From Mallotus nudiflorus (Eukaryota; Streptophyta; Magnoliopsida; Malpighiales; Euphorbiaceae): a DNA stretch of 64,000 nucleotides. The position numbers were made by a program, and so were the translations under genes. Positions 36,060-47,290 of the stretch are shown piece after piece (the first letter of the stretch is position 1; every line of letters begins with the position of its first letter). The notes below the pieces were generated by a model. That model was not told the origin of the DNA and ran no database searches. It saw only the letters and a list, made by a program, of their open reading frames with translations. The DNA is taken from assembly GCA_947683625.1 (NCBI GenBank), contig CANTUR010000340.1, positions 868,001 to 932,000 of the forward strand, given 5' to 3'.

Positions 36060-36545
36060 AAGTCTCACTATATTTCCTGCTGAATGTTTAGTGGACTTTG
36101 TGCAAATGAGTTTCGCTATATTCCCTGTGGGACATTTAGCGATGATAAATTAAAAACTTGCTATAGTTCCTATGGAACGTCTAGCAATGATGAATTTCGT
36201 TATATTCCCTATGGGACATCTAATGATGCACATTATATTCCCTGTGGGATGTCTAGTGAAGTTGAATTAAAAATCCTATAGTTCCTATGGAACATCCAAC
36301 AATGATGAATTTCGTTATATTCCCTGTCGGATGTTTAACGATGTACACTATATTCCCTATGGGACATCTAGTGATGATGAATTGAAAACCTGATATAGTT
36401 CCTATGGAACGTCTAGTACTGACGAATTTTGTTATATTCCCCGTGGGACGTCTAACGATGCACACTATATTCCTTATGGGATGTCTAGTGAAGTTTAATT
36501 GAAAATCTACTATAGTTCCTGTGGAACATCCAACACTAATGAATT
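36060..36545. repeat. Tandem array with a 115-117-bp higher-order unit of three 39-bp subunits
   Basis: The word CTATAGTTCC recurs at 36161, 36276, about 36393 and 36510 (spacing 115, 117, 117). Inside each unit the motif TATTCCCTGTGGGACATCTA and its variants occur at about 39-bp steps, alternating with TAGTTCCTATGGAACGTCTA. Lies in the 3' untranslated part of element D. Confidence 0.9.
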
Positions 36546-37064
36546 TAAAAGTTTATGTCATAACTATTATGCAGTACATAACATAATGAAGGTTATGACT
36601 ATTGTACAACACATAACATAATCATTTGAAATGCATATCATAACTATTGTGTAGCATATGAATCCTTTGATTAAAATAATGTATATAAAATGCAAAAAAT
36701 GAATTCTATAATCTTGTTCTATATTTTGTACTTGAAAAAAAATTTAGAATCACATATTGATTATGCAATTTTAATAATTCAATGAATTATTAATTTGATG
36801 AATGTCATGATTTAATTAGGAACATGTTCCTAACCCGAATGCAATTATAGACCAAATTGCAAGAAAGAAAAGATGGATAAAAAGTAAGTAAATTGGAAGG
36901 ATTAAAATGGATATTTTCCATTTTATATATCCTTTCCCTTTTGTCAATCACTACACTTCTCTTCCTATTCTTTTCTTTTTCTTTTTTTCTTTCCAATTGA
37001 TCTTGATTTTTCTTTTCTTCATTTCTTGACCATTTGTTGTCCAATTTGCAATTCGTTTGATCCT
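36546..37064 (+). promoter_or_regulatory. Promoter and leader region of the first antisense gene of D
   Basis: AT-rich, no frame supported. TTTTATATAT at 36921-36930 is a plausible TATA box about 135 bp upstream of the ATG at 37065. A pyrimidine-rich stretch (36955-37000) follows, as often seen in plant leaders. Confidence 0.5.
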
Positions 37065-39602
37065 ATGGCCTCCTCGTCACACAGACAACATGAAGGAGTT
37101 GAGACTTCAGAACATCAGAGGATTCTACCTCTTCATTTTCCTTAGAATGATCTGGGACTTCGAGAAGACTCAACTATCTCTTCTTTGACTCATTTACATA
37201 CCCATAGGTGTAGAGATGTGGGTAATGAGGTAACTTTTCTTGCTTTTATTTATTTCTGCAAAAATATCACCTATGTAATTAGTAATTAGAGTTAGTTTCA
37301 AAGTAGACATTGACATGTATATTAGTCAAAAATTAACATGAAAATGCATGATAAAATTGAAATTAAACTTTGAAAATATGAAATTTAGCTCCTAGGCTAT
37401 CTGTATGATGGATTGGATGTCTAGAATTTCGGTTGGAATTCCAAATTTCCAATCGATCAAGGTAATGTTGACCGACAATTTGGAATGCCAATTGGCATTC
37501 TAGATTGCTAGTCAGTAATCTACATTGCCGATCAGTTAAAATATTTTTTTAGGGTTAATTAATTAATTAACTAATCAAATCCTTCAATTTAAATTCTTTG
37601 ATTAATTAATTAATATTTCAATTAATTAATTATTATTTTGAAATTAAAATAGCATCTGATGAAGTTCACGGGTTGTTTCAATCTAGCCCAAGAATTATTT
37701 CATGGATTGCCAGAGCAGGTAACATGTCTAATTTGGGCCTCCATATTTAGGCATTTCATTACTACACGTTCGACTGTTCGAGGCCGGTCTGACCATTACT
37801 CTTTGCTTACTTTGATCGAGTGATGGATGGATACTACGTATACTTTCATACTCATGTGGGTGAGCTGACCGTTTCACCTATGAATTTTTCTGCTATCACT
37901 AGGATTGCCTTTGAAGGATCCCCAGTTCCATTTGATGTCAGCTATTGTAGTCTTTTAGAGCATGCACAGAGTTAGTATGTGCGAGATTTAATTGGGTTTG
38001 CTCCAGCGTGGAAGAATTGAAAGAATGTTCTTCTTTCATCCTTAGTTGAGGGATTTAAATGCCTTCCCATTTCTACTCCTCGTCAGATTATCCATAAGGT
38101 GAGGTGTTTCCTTTTGATATTATTAAGCACGACCCTCTTTTGTGAGACTAGTCATAAGGTCAGTATTGCTATGTTGGGTCCTCTTCATGACTTGGATCGA
38201 GTTGCCACAATAGATTGGGGATCTACTGCACTCACTTATATTTATTATGAACTAGACACTGTCTATAAAGGTGTTGTCATGATGTGTGGCTTTTGGCACA
38301 TTTTTCATGTATGTTCTCCTTCCTTTGATCTCTATAGTCTTGCCTTTCTTTGCCTTTTCCTGATATGTTCTCTTTCTTCTAGATCTAGAGCATAGAGATT
38401 AGGCTGATTTGAGGCTTTGATGCTATCAATTCTAATAAGACCTTTCCTTTGATGATGAGATGGGGTTAGACTTAATTTACATAAATTGTAGATAAACTCT
38501 AATTGGTTAGAGGGTGCTGAGGACATCTAGCAATATGATTTCATGGCAACTGCAGTTCGCCTTGAGCCTATGAGGATCCTACTCTCTGGTTATGGCTATT
38601 TGATGTGGTATTTAGGGGAGCAAGTGTATCACTGGTCTTCTGGCCCTTCTCGATGTCACATTCCATCTGATGTCCCTTCCTCTATGCTTCGCAACTCTCA
38701 TCTTATGGGTTTAAAGCTGAGGTGTGCACTATAGGGATATGATGCCTTTGATTTTCTTAAGCATTCTTGACATTATCAACAGTTTATCCGTAAGAGCCTC
38801 TTGGAGCATGTTCCCATTGACATTGATGAGGTAATTTCTCATTATTTCATCTTCTACTTCTAGAACCTATGAATAAATCCTTCTCTTTATAGTTTAAGGA
38901 GGTTTGTTCTTCTATCAATGTGGATGAGGAGACTAAGATTGCTCTAGAGACTGAGGTTGCTCCTGATATTGAGAGTCCTGAGCCTAGACTTAGTCCTATT
39001 CATCATACTCAGCATGTTGGGACTAGTTGCGATGGGGCCTTTATCAAAGATATGCTTGGTGATGTCTCTCTTCCAGACAAGTCCATGTTTTATTGGGCTC
39101 CCACTATTCAGGCTCCAGCTGAGCAGCAGATGCAATTTGAGGATGCTCAACTTCCTAGCTTCTATCCACTATATGCTTCTCATGTAAGTACATTTAATTT
39201 ATTTCTTGTATGGATCTATACACTTGACATTGATATTAGTAAAAATTTTACAAAATAGGTTCCCTGGACACAGGCAAAGTATCTATACGGACTTGCCTCG
39301 TCTCAGAGATTATTCACGATACAGGTTACAAACAATTGGTGGGTAGGCATCTACACTGAGAAAATGCAAAATGTATGCATATTATGCATGAAATGCATAT
39401 GATATGATGTTTTCTGTGTATGCAAAGCTATTCCAATGATCTAGAGCGGGAGAATGAGATGCTTCATCGGTAGCTTACAGACTTAGGCTTTGATCCATAC
39501 AATGCTGAGACTTCATCTACCAGACCTCCAGACATTTATCATCATGATGACCCTACTAGACGATGGAGCCCATGGCCTGATACCAGAGCTTCAGATGAGT
39601 GA
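37065..39602 (+). pseudogene. Antisense gene 1 of D: plant mobile domain (PMD)-like, spliced
   Basis: Starts MASSSHRQHEGVETSEHQ in a good context (CCTATGGCC). After an AT-rich intron (about 37240-37640) comes the PMD body: NFSAITRIAFEGSPVPFD after HVGELTVSPM, and from about 38099 RCFLLILLSTTLFCETSH and VATIDWGSTALTYIYYELD. Later exons carry LLSGYGYLMWYLGEQVYHW and GPSRCHIPSDVP. Small canonical introns lie at 38831-38892 (62 bp) and 39184-39258 (75 bp). The last exon ends NEMLHR, stop, LTDLGFDPYNAET... DTRASDE, stop at 39602. Several in-frame stops (38397, 38733, 39471) mean this copy is probably dead. PMD proteins occur as both host genes and passengers of plant transposons. The function here is unknown. 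Confidence 0.75.
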
Positions 39603-40030
39603 TTTAGAGTTTTTGTATTCCTGACTTTCTGTGTGTCTGTACCTAATTGTTCTCTATTGTACTGCTATTTTTTATTCCTACACTATCTCGAACACTGTTA
39701 GATAGAACTAAAATAGTGTTTACATCTTAATGAATTTTTTTCTTTCCTCTTTTTTTTGCCTAAGCCGCCCTTTCAAGTTTTCAACTTAGCAAGCTTTTTT
39801 TTAATAAATAACTAATTAAAAAATATAGTTAATGAACATTATCTTTTTTAATTAATTATCCATTTATCTTAATCCTTTTCCAAGATGGATAATACTGGAT
39901 AGATAAATAATTAAAAGAATTGATTATCTTCCTAATTATCTATTTATCCCAATCCTTCTCAGATTCTATCACCTTATCCACATCTTTCTTTGCTAGCAGA
40001 ATCCTTTTCCCACATAAACTCATCTTCTTT
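39603..40030 (+). other. Spacer between the two antisense genes of D
   Basis: Contains hairpin motif copy D1 (39751-39795). AT-rich sequence with an imperfect inverted repeat around TTAATTATCCATTTATCTTAA and TAATTATCTATTTATCCC follows. No frame supported. Confidence 0.7.
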
Positions 40031-40041
40031 CCTTATATAAG
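40031..40041 (+). promoter_or_regulatory. Probable TATA box of antisense gene 2 of D
   Basis: CCTTATATAAG, about 70 bp before the ATG at 40108. The spacing gives a leader of roughly 40 bases, a normal plant promoter layout. Confidence 0.6.
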
Positions 40042-40107
40042 ACCATACAAGGGGCATTCTCCTTCATTCTTTACATCCTCATCGTGACTCAAGCATCTCT
40101 CCAAACA

Positions 40108-41414
40108 ATGAAGAAATTTCTTAAAAGTCTTAATGGCAATGACTAAAATAAGCTTCAACCTTTCCACATCAAATCCCTGAAATCTCTTCAGCACCTAACT
40201 ATCGATAATAATGTCCTACATGTTGTTGCTACCTTCTGGGATGTCAAGGACCATGTATTCAGGTTTAATAGATAGGAGCTTTGTCCAATTATTGAAGATT
40301 TTGCTGCTATTCTGGGATGCACATTAGACTCGACTGCTATGATAGCCCTTCCTGATTTGGAGATGTAGTTTCCTGACATATTGGTTACGTTCTTTGATTT
40401 TCTCCCAAATAATATTTATGTGTATACGCATAACCCTAGGACCATCAATCTTTCTTCTCTGATAACCATCTGTGGGACTCGGGATAAGAACACTCTTACT
40501 TGGACTAGAACAATTGCTTTCTGCTTATATGCTCAATTTTTGCTAGGTTCTCATCGTGGTGATGCCGATACACGCATTGTCAATACTTTGGAATAGGTGG
40601 AGCTTAGAGCTAACCCTAAGCCAGCTATCCTTACTAAGATTATTATTGGGCTAGACAGTTTCAAGACTCATAACCATTTTTCAGGCAGTTTACTTCTTCT
40701 TCAGGTATACAACCAAAACTTTTATTTATTTTATTTTGCCTTAATTTTTGCCTAAGCCACCCTTTCAGGTTTTCAACTTAGCAGGCATGCCCTAACTTTT
40801 GTCTAAGCTACCCTTTCGGGTTTTCTTCTTAGCAGGCTTTTATTTTATTATTCTTATCCTTTTTTTTTAGATTTAGTTACAGGAAAAGCTGAGCTTACTT
40901 AATGCACCCCTCAATGCTTTGACTTATCAACCTCACCAGCTATAATCTCGTCCCTTAAAAATGAAGGACAAGCGTTCTATGGACTAATGGGTTGACTGGT
41001 TAAAGAAGATTTCAGATGCTGAGATCACATGGGTCTGCCCTTGGTGGAGATTGAAGTTCATGACTATTGAGCTATATGATCACTGTGTTCCTATTCCAGG
41101 GCTGCACTTCTCCACCTTTTTTACCCCTTTGTGCCTTTGCCATCAATATGGTCGCCCTCAGTTCATTATTACTATTCTGGTTGACTTTAAAGGCTTCCCT
41201 CTAAGATAAGATTCTCTAGATAAGATTAGGAGCTTGTGGCCTTATAGAGCTCTTGAATGGAACATGCACCTAGATGCTGATGTGACTACTGATGATGATT
41301 ACAAAGCTTGGGTTGTTATCCAAGAGACAAAACCACTAGGATTTGCTAGGTACAAGAGGACTCAAGCTTTGTATGATGAGTCACAAAGGAAGAAACAAAG
41401 ACATCACTACATAG
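40108..41414 (+). pseudogene. Antisense gene 2 of D: DUF7745-like, spliced
   Basis: Starts MKKFLKSLNGND and continues LQHLTIDNNVLHVVATFWDV, LCPIIEDFAAILGCTLDST and, in the frame from 40381, LVTFFDFLPNNIYVYTHN, IAFCLYAQFLLGSHRGDADT, KIIIGLDSFKTHNHFSGSLL. This follows the pattern I know from the plant DUF7745-type proteins linked to retroelements. A GT-AG intron (40705-40870) carries two hairpin motifs. Exon 2 resumes LQEKLSLLNAPLNALTYQP, then WPYRALEWNMHLDAD and TRT-like KKQRH. In-frame stops (for example 40149, 40274, 40596) indicate decay. The family assignment is from memory and needs a profile search. Confidence 0.62.
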
Positions 41415-41846
41415 AATGGTCTCATAGAACTAGTCTTAAGCTTTTTTATGTTTTGTTTTCCCTTCAAGGACCTATGCTTTATAATAAAGAAGGACATGCA
41501 AATTTTAACAAAACTTCAATTTCAATTTCATTCATTAATTAGGGCCAAAATGAGTACATTTAATACATCACATGACATAACTCCTGTTATCAGCTAGTCC
41601 ACATGAATTTTCTAACTGAATATTTTTTGCTCACATTTTATTTCCCTAATTTTTGCCTGACTAGCCCTTTATGGGTTTTCTAATTAGCAGGACCATTCTC
41701 TTTTTATTTATTTCCTTAACTTTTGCCTGTCAACCATTTGCAGGTTTTCTGAACAACGGGAATGTCCTAACTTTTGCCTGACTAGCCTTTTCAGGTTTTC
41801 TAGCCAGCGGACTTTATTTTCTTTATTTTACTTTTATTCATATTTT

Positions 41847-44747
41847 TTACAGGTAGTACTTCTTGAGGTGATCCAGATTAATAGGTTCCATGAACTCATT
41901 CCCTTCAAGATCTGATATCTTAGCAGCTCCTTTAGGTAGGACCGATTTGACCAAGTACGGTCCTTCCTAATTCAGTCTAAATTTACCTCTCGGATCAAAC
42001 ACCACAGCTCTAGACTGTTTCAGCACCATATCTCCAGCTTTAATCTTCCCAGGCTTAACCTTCTTATTGAATGCCCTTGCTATCCTTCTCCGATATATCT
42101 GAGTATGGAATAAAGCATTGATCCTTTTCTCATCTAGAGATACGAGATGATTATATCTCTTTTGTGCCCATTCATTCTCAGTTAATTTAGCATCCATGAC
42201 TACTCTCAAGGACTTAATCTCAGTTTCTATAGGCAAAACTGCCTCACAACCATATACTAATGAGAACGATGTTTAGCCTGTGGTGGTTCTAGTTATAGTC
42301 CTATATCCCCACAAGGCAAAATGAAGATATTCAAACCAATCCTTGTAAGTTTTAACCATCTTAGAAAGGATTTTCTTGACATATTTATTAGCCACTTCCA
42401 CTACTCCATTAGCTTGAGGATGATAAGGTGAAGATTTATGGTACTCAACCCTATACTTTTGTAACAACTTTGTTGTTTCTACTTGAAATTGAACCTCATA
42501 TCTACAAATACAGCTCTTCTCGACGAATCTTGCATATGACTAAGATTCCTGTGGATCTGACACTGATGGCATTATCTTACTATCCTGATACAATCCTTTT
42601 CTATAGCCATCCAGTAATACCCTTGTCTGAGTATCTTCTTAGCTAGAATCATCCTGTTCATTTGAGAACCGCAAGCCCCTGCATGAATCTATTGTATTAC
42701 CTTTTTAGCTTCATTCTTTTTTAGGCACCTGAGCTGCATCCCATTCAACATTCTTTTGTATAATGCCCCATCATGACTTGCATAGTTACGTGCAAGGACA
42801 CGAAGAGAATTTCTTTCTTTTGAGGCTGCTTTATCTAGATAAATTCCTTCTTCAATGAATCTCTGGACATCATAAAACCAAGGCTTTTCTTCATGCCCCA
42901 TTTGAAAATTCATAATCTGCTCACCCCCATAACACAGTGATCTAGACTAAAGGTTTCATGGCCAACCCAGTTGCACTATCCCACATTGAAGAGAGTGTTG
43001 TCAATGTGTCTGCCATCTAATTATCATCTCTAGATAGATGGATAAAGAGAAATTTAGTGAAATTCTTCATTAAGGCTTTCAAATAGCAGATACAAGGCTT
43101 TAGCTTTTCCTCTTTTACTTCCCATTCTTCATTAGCCTGACTGATGACTAACATTGAATCCCCATAAACCAACAAATCTTTCACTCCAGCTGCCTCAACT
43201 CCATAGATACATGCGTCATACTCGACCATGTTTTTTATGACCTTGAAATCTAGTTTCTTTGCCATTGGTATAATCCTTTTGGTGTAACAAGAATCATTCC
43301 CAATCTAGCTCCTTTGTTGTTTACAACTCCATCAAAGTAAAGTTTCCACTCCCAGTGCTCTACAACTACTAAGTTCTCATCTGGAAACTCTAAATTCCAC
43401 TACTCTTCACCTTCTACCACATTCTGAGCTAAGAATTCTGCTACTGCTCTTCCCTTGATTACCTTTGTAGTAATGCACTCTATATCAAATTCAGTTAAGA
43501 GTACCAACCATCGAGACATTTTTCCAATTAGAGCCGATGCTTGAAATAGATACCTTAGAGGGTCTATTCTTAAAACAGCTTGAACCCTATAAGATTGAAA
43601 ATAATGCCTAAGCCCAAATCATGATTAGACATGTATTTTCTACTAAATCATATTTTTCCTCGTACGATACAAACTTCTTGCTCAAGTAGTACACTGCGTG
43701 CTCTATTCCATCTTACCCTTCTTATGCTAACCTTGCCCCCATTGCATCCTCTTCTAAAGCCAAGTACAAAACCAATGGCTTACCATGTCTAGGTGCTTTC
43801 AAAATAGGTGGATTAACAAGATACTCCTTGATCTTATCAAAAGCTTTCTAACAATCATCATTCCACTTAACCAGCTGATCTTTCCTTAAGAGCTTAAAGA
43901 TAGGGTCACAAATATTAGTGGGTTTTGTGATAAACCTACTAATATCCTATAACTTGCCAAAGAATCCTCTTACTTCTTTCTCCATCTTTGGTGCTGGCAT
44001 TTCCTAGATAGCTTTCACTTTATTCAGATCCACTTCAATTCCTCCGCTGCTCACTATATGCCCTAACAACTTCCCTGAAGTAACCCCAAAAATGCACTTC
44101 TTCATGTTAAGTGTTAGTTTGTACCTCTCAATTCAAGCCAAAAACTTGCCTAAGGTTTCAAAGTGTCCTCCTCTTGTCTCTAATTTAACCATCATGTCAT
44201 CCACATACACTTCAACCTCCTTATGCATCATATAATTGAAAACTATAGTAGCAACTCTTTGATAAGTTGCACCTGCATTCTTCAGTCTAAAAGGCATCAC
44301 CTTGTAACAATAGGTCCCCCATTCTATGATAAAAGCCATCTTAATCTTGTCCATGACTGCCATCCTTATCTGGTTGTAACTGAAAAATCCATCCATAAAA
44401 GAATACATTGCACTTGCTGCAATGCTATCCACTATTACATCAATGTGAGGTAACGAGAAGTCATCTTTTGGATAGGCTTTGTTCAAATCCCTAAAATCTA
44501 CACACATTCATACTTTTCCATCTTTCTTAGGAATAGGTACTATGTTTGCTAGCCATTGAGGGTAGTCTACTACTTCTAGGAAGTTAATCTATGTTTGCTT
44601 GGCAATTTCCTCTCTTATCTTTTCTATCCATTCTAGTCTTAATCTGCACAATTTCTATTTAACTGACTTGGTTTCTAGATGAGTTGGAATGTGATGCTCT
44701 GCTATATCCTTATCCAAACCTGGCATGTCTTCATAAGTCCAAGAAAA
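41847..44747 (-). pseudogene. Element D pol: RT, RNase H, second RNase H, integrase, degenerate
   Basis: Begins FSWTYEDMPGLDKDIAEHHI (44747 down), then the RT frame 44507-44133 with MCVDFRDLNKAYPKDDFSLP, FRLKNAGATYQR and EVEVYVDDMMVKLE (active site intact). The RT thumb and first RNase H follow to about 43440, in broken frames. The frame 43265-43017 (KLDFKVIKNMVEYDACIYG, LLVYGDSMLVISQANEEWEV) is the second, archaeal-type RNase H characteristic of TAT/Ogre. Integrase pieces: PWFYDVQRFIEEG, SSPYHPQANGVVEVANKYVK (catalytic Glu present), WGYRTITRTTTG, and the C-terminal KPGKIKAGDMVLKQSRA to the stop at 41847. About twenty stops or shifts interrupt it. Confidence 0.9.
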
Positions 44748-44928
44748 TACTATTTGTAATTACCAAAAAAACCCCTAAAAATTGACTTATTTATAATCAG
44801 ATCCTAAAAAATGTTACAATTTACTAAAGTCTAGAAAATCAACAACCAAGTTCAATTTTTGAATAAATTTCATCATAGGGGCTTACATCGCAATTATGCA
44901 CAATTGCATCCCAAAATTGGGTGCTTAT
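44748..44928 (-). repeat. Element D 5' LTR remnant (first 181 bp)
   Basis: Colinear with 35729-35913 of the 3' LTR. It ends at AGTATTT, exactly where the LTR of the other copy changes into the captured RT fragment; here the sequence runs on into the real RT. Confidence 0.87.
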
Positions 44929-44932
44929 AGGT

Positions 44933-45071
44933 ATATCAAAGAACTAAGAAAGAGAGGGAACCCTCTAAAGAGAAAGAAGTAATAAAAGATCAAGCTCTAG
45001 TTAAAAAGGAAGATACTAACCTCAAACAGCTTAAGAAAACTTAGGCACAAGATAGTATCTAGGACCTACTC
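44933..45071 (+). pseudogene. Element C gag, last part
   Basis: Continues the gag frame interrupted by D: YIKELRKRE, then KEKEVIKDQALVKKEDTNLK, a basic linker leading into the protease frame. Contains stops near 45041 and 45057. Confidence 0.8.
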
Positions 45072-45659
45072 ATGGCCTCTAAAAAGAATAGAGATGCCCT
45101 AGTTAAAGGACTAGATAAAATAAAGATTGCCACTAATGCTTCACCTTACGAGATGATAGCCTCTCTAATGAAAGCTCCTTCCAATGAAATCACCTTTTCA
45201 GATGAAGATTTACCCCTCAAGGGAAGGGTCCATAATCATCCTCTCTTCATACATGCAATTGTCAAGACTAAGAAAACCCCATGTGTTATGGTAGATTATG
45301 GGTCTACCATTAATGTTGGCCCCCTAAGGTTGCTATATAAGCTCGAGATGAATGTTAAAAACCTAGAAGAGTCTAATGTGGTCATACAAGCCTATAATGA
45401 TTCAAAGAAGCCAGTCATCGACACTTTCAAAATAGTAGTTACAATGGGAGATATCAAATCAAAAATAGAATTTACCATCCTGGGCATCCTTTTGACTTTT
45501 TCCCTACTACTAGGAAGACCTTGGTTCCACCCGCTAGGGGGCATACCTTCCACTATGCATCAGAAGATTAAGTTCCCTCTGAATGGAAAGGTCATTACCA
45601 TCCCTACTGAAACAAACAACATTATTACCTATCTAAATGTGGTCCCACCAAGATTCTAG
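45072..45659 (+). pseudogene. Element C protease
   Basis: The longest open frame in the window (195 aa). MASKKNRDALVKGLDKIKI, then VHNHPLFIHAIVKTKKTP and VMVDYGSTINVGPLRLLYKL. The retropepsin active site is DYGST where Ogre elements usually have DNGSS (the Asp and Gly are kept). Later comes FTILGILLTFSLLLGRPWF, where relatives read FxVLDIPxxYxxLLGRPW. As an isolated frame it is open, but the surrounding gag and RT are broken. It would have been released from a polyprotein, so the ATG need not be a real start. Confidence 0.88.
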
Positions 45660-47290
45660 GTTTCCATAATCAATAACGATCATGTCGATCTTAAAAGTTG
45701 CTGCTATGATAAAGAAAATGCAATATCTGCCTGGAACAGGACTAAGAGGAAGAAATATTATAATCATAAAATTCCCTAACTTTTAAGGATAGACCAAAAG
45801 AAATGGTCTGGGTATGATCCTAAAAAGGATACTTGGGCTAAGAAATTAACCTCTTTTATGGTTGAAAGCTCAACCTAAGTCTATCAAGGACAAGTTGAGG
45901 AATGGGTGAGCAATGGAATCAAGAAACTGGGGTTCAAGATCTTTAATGACACCCTCAAGGAGAAGCACTTACCAGACATGATCACCGAGACTGATATTTG
46001 TGAGCTGATGAAAAACTTGGAGATAAAATCTAAACGTGAAGCTATCAATCATGCCCAAGCTACAGCCATCCTTGAATCAAGCATCGATGACATCCTATGC
46101 GAAGACTTTATTGATGATGATCTCTGTACTTTTTATTTGTTTGAAAATGAAAATGTAATAAATTCTAAAGTTAATGCAATGAAATCATATTTTTCTTACT
46201 TATTTGATGTATTTCCTGATGGTAATGTGCATTGCATTTATCAAAACATTAGCATATTTGACATTCATTCCATATGCACTAAATCATTTAACATTGGCAT
46301 GGAATTTGAACCATGCATTTTACATATTTTGAAAGATGTTACCCCTGAAGAGAGGAGAGAAATCAAAAAATATTAATAAAATATTCCAAAGTAGACGTAC
46401 AACAATATGCCTGGTATTGACAAAGACATTGCTTAACACTTCATTCCAATCAAAGAAGGGTGCAAACCAGTAAAGCAGAAGCTGAGAAGACTCAGACCAG
46501 AATGGGCCCAACTAGTGAAAGAGGACAACGAGAAATTAATTAAAGCAAGATTCATAAAGGTAGTAGACTATCCATAATGGTTAGCAAATGTGGTGCCAAT
46601 ACCAAAGAAAGATGGAAGGGTTAGAATTTGTGTCGACTACAGAGATCTGAACAAGGCTTGCCCAAAAGATGATTTCCCACTATGCTACATAGACATACTA
46701 GTTGGCAATGCCACCATATGTGCATTGTACTCCTTCATGGATGAATTCTCTAGGTACAATCAAATCCTAATGGCCATCATCGACAAAGTAAAGACAACTT
46801 TCATAATATAATAGGGTAATTACTGCTACAGGTTAATGCCTTTTGGACTAAAGAATGCAGGGGCCACCTACTAGAGAATGGCGACTGAAATGTTCCATGA
46901 CATAATACATAAAGAAGTGGAGGTATACGTCGATGACATGATGGTCAAATCAAGAACCAGGGAAGAACGCCCCTCTAATCTCAAAAAGTTCTTCATAAGG
47001 TTCAAAAAGTGTAGTCTCAAGCTAAATCTGAAGAAATGCATATTCAGGGTTACTTCAAGAAAGATGCTAGGGTATGTTATCAGTCAGAACGGGATTGAAA
47101 TGGATCTAGACAAAGCAAAAGCCATAAGAGAGATGCCAGTGCTAAAAACAGAGAAAGAAATCATAGGGTTTCTAGGGAAATTACTGTTCATCAACAGATT
47201 CATCACTAAGTTGATAGCAGTGTGTGATCCAATCTTTAAGCTACTCAGAAAATATCAGCTAGTTGAATGGAAGAATAGTGTCAGCTAGCA
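45660..47290 (+). pseudogene. Element C protease-RT linker and reverse transcriptase, degenerate
   Basis: The linker frame at 45906-46376 has EWVSNGIKKLGFKIF and CEDFIDDDLCTFYLFE. RT starts as NNMPGIDKDIAxHFIP and KQKLRRLRPEW (about 46400-46500). It continues in the frame 46590-46811 (MVPIPKKDGRVRICVDYRDL, NKACPKDDFPL, YSFMDEFSRYNQI) and, after two stops, in the frame 46878-47288 (EVEVYVDDMMVKSRTREE, LKLNLKKCIFRVTSRKMLGY, REMPVLKTEKEIIGFLGKL). The YVDD active site is intact. Confidence 0.92.

Larger units (their letters stand above)
39751..41820 (+). repeat. Six dispersed copies of a hairpin motif in D
   Basis: Copies at 39751-39795, 40745-40786, 40793-40837, 41652-41692, 41721-41760 and 41772-41812. 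Each reads T-rich then GCCT, an arm, a CCCTTTC-GGG-like inner stem-loop, TTTTC, the complementary arm, then GCRGG. Arms: TAAG/CTTA in the first three, CTAG/TTAG (one G-T), TCA/TGA, and CTGACTAG/CTAGCCAG. All share one direction, that of the antisense genes. Two copies lie in the intron of antisense gene 2, one after antisense gene 1 and three after antisense gene 2. Confidence 0.75.
34423..44928 (-). mobile_element. Element D: TAT-like Ty3/gypsy retrotransposon inside gag of C
   Basis: AGGT (34419-34422 and 44929-44932) flanks D; removing D restores TRSGR-YIKELRK in gag of C. If the duplication is 5 bp it is CAGGT/TAGGT. The 3' LTR is 34423-35913. Only the first 181 bp of the 5' LTR remain (44748-44928), fused to the start of RT. 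The rest of the 5' LTR, primer site, gag and protease are missing. On the minus strand follow RT, RNase H, second RNase H and integrase to 41847. The plus strand of the 3' region carries two antisense gene-like units, hairpin motifs and a tandem array. Confidence 0.9.
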
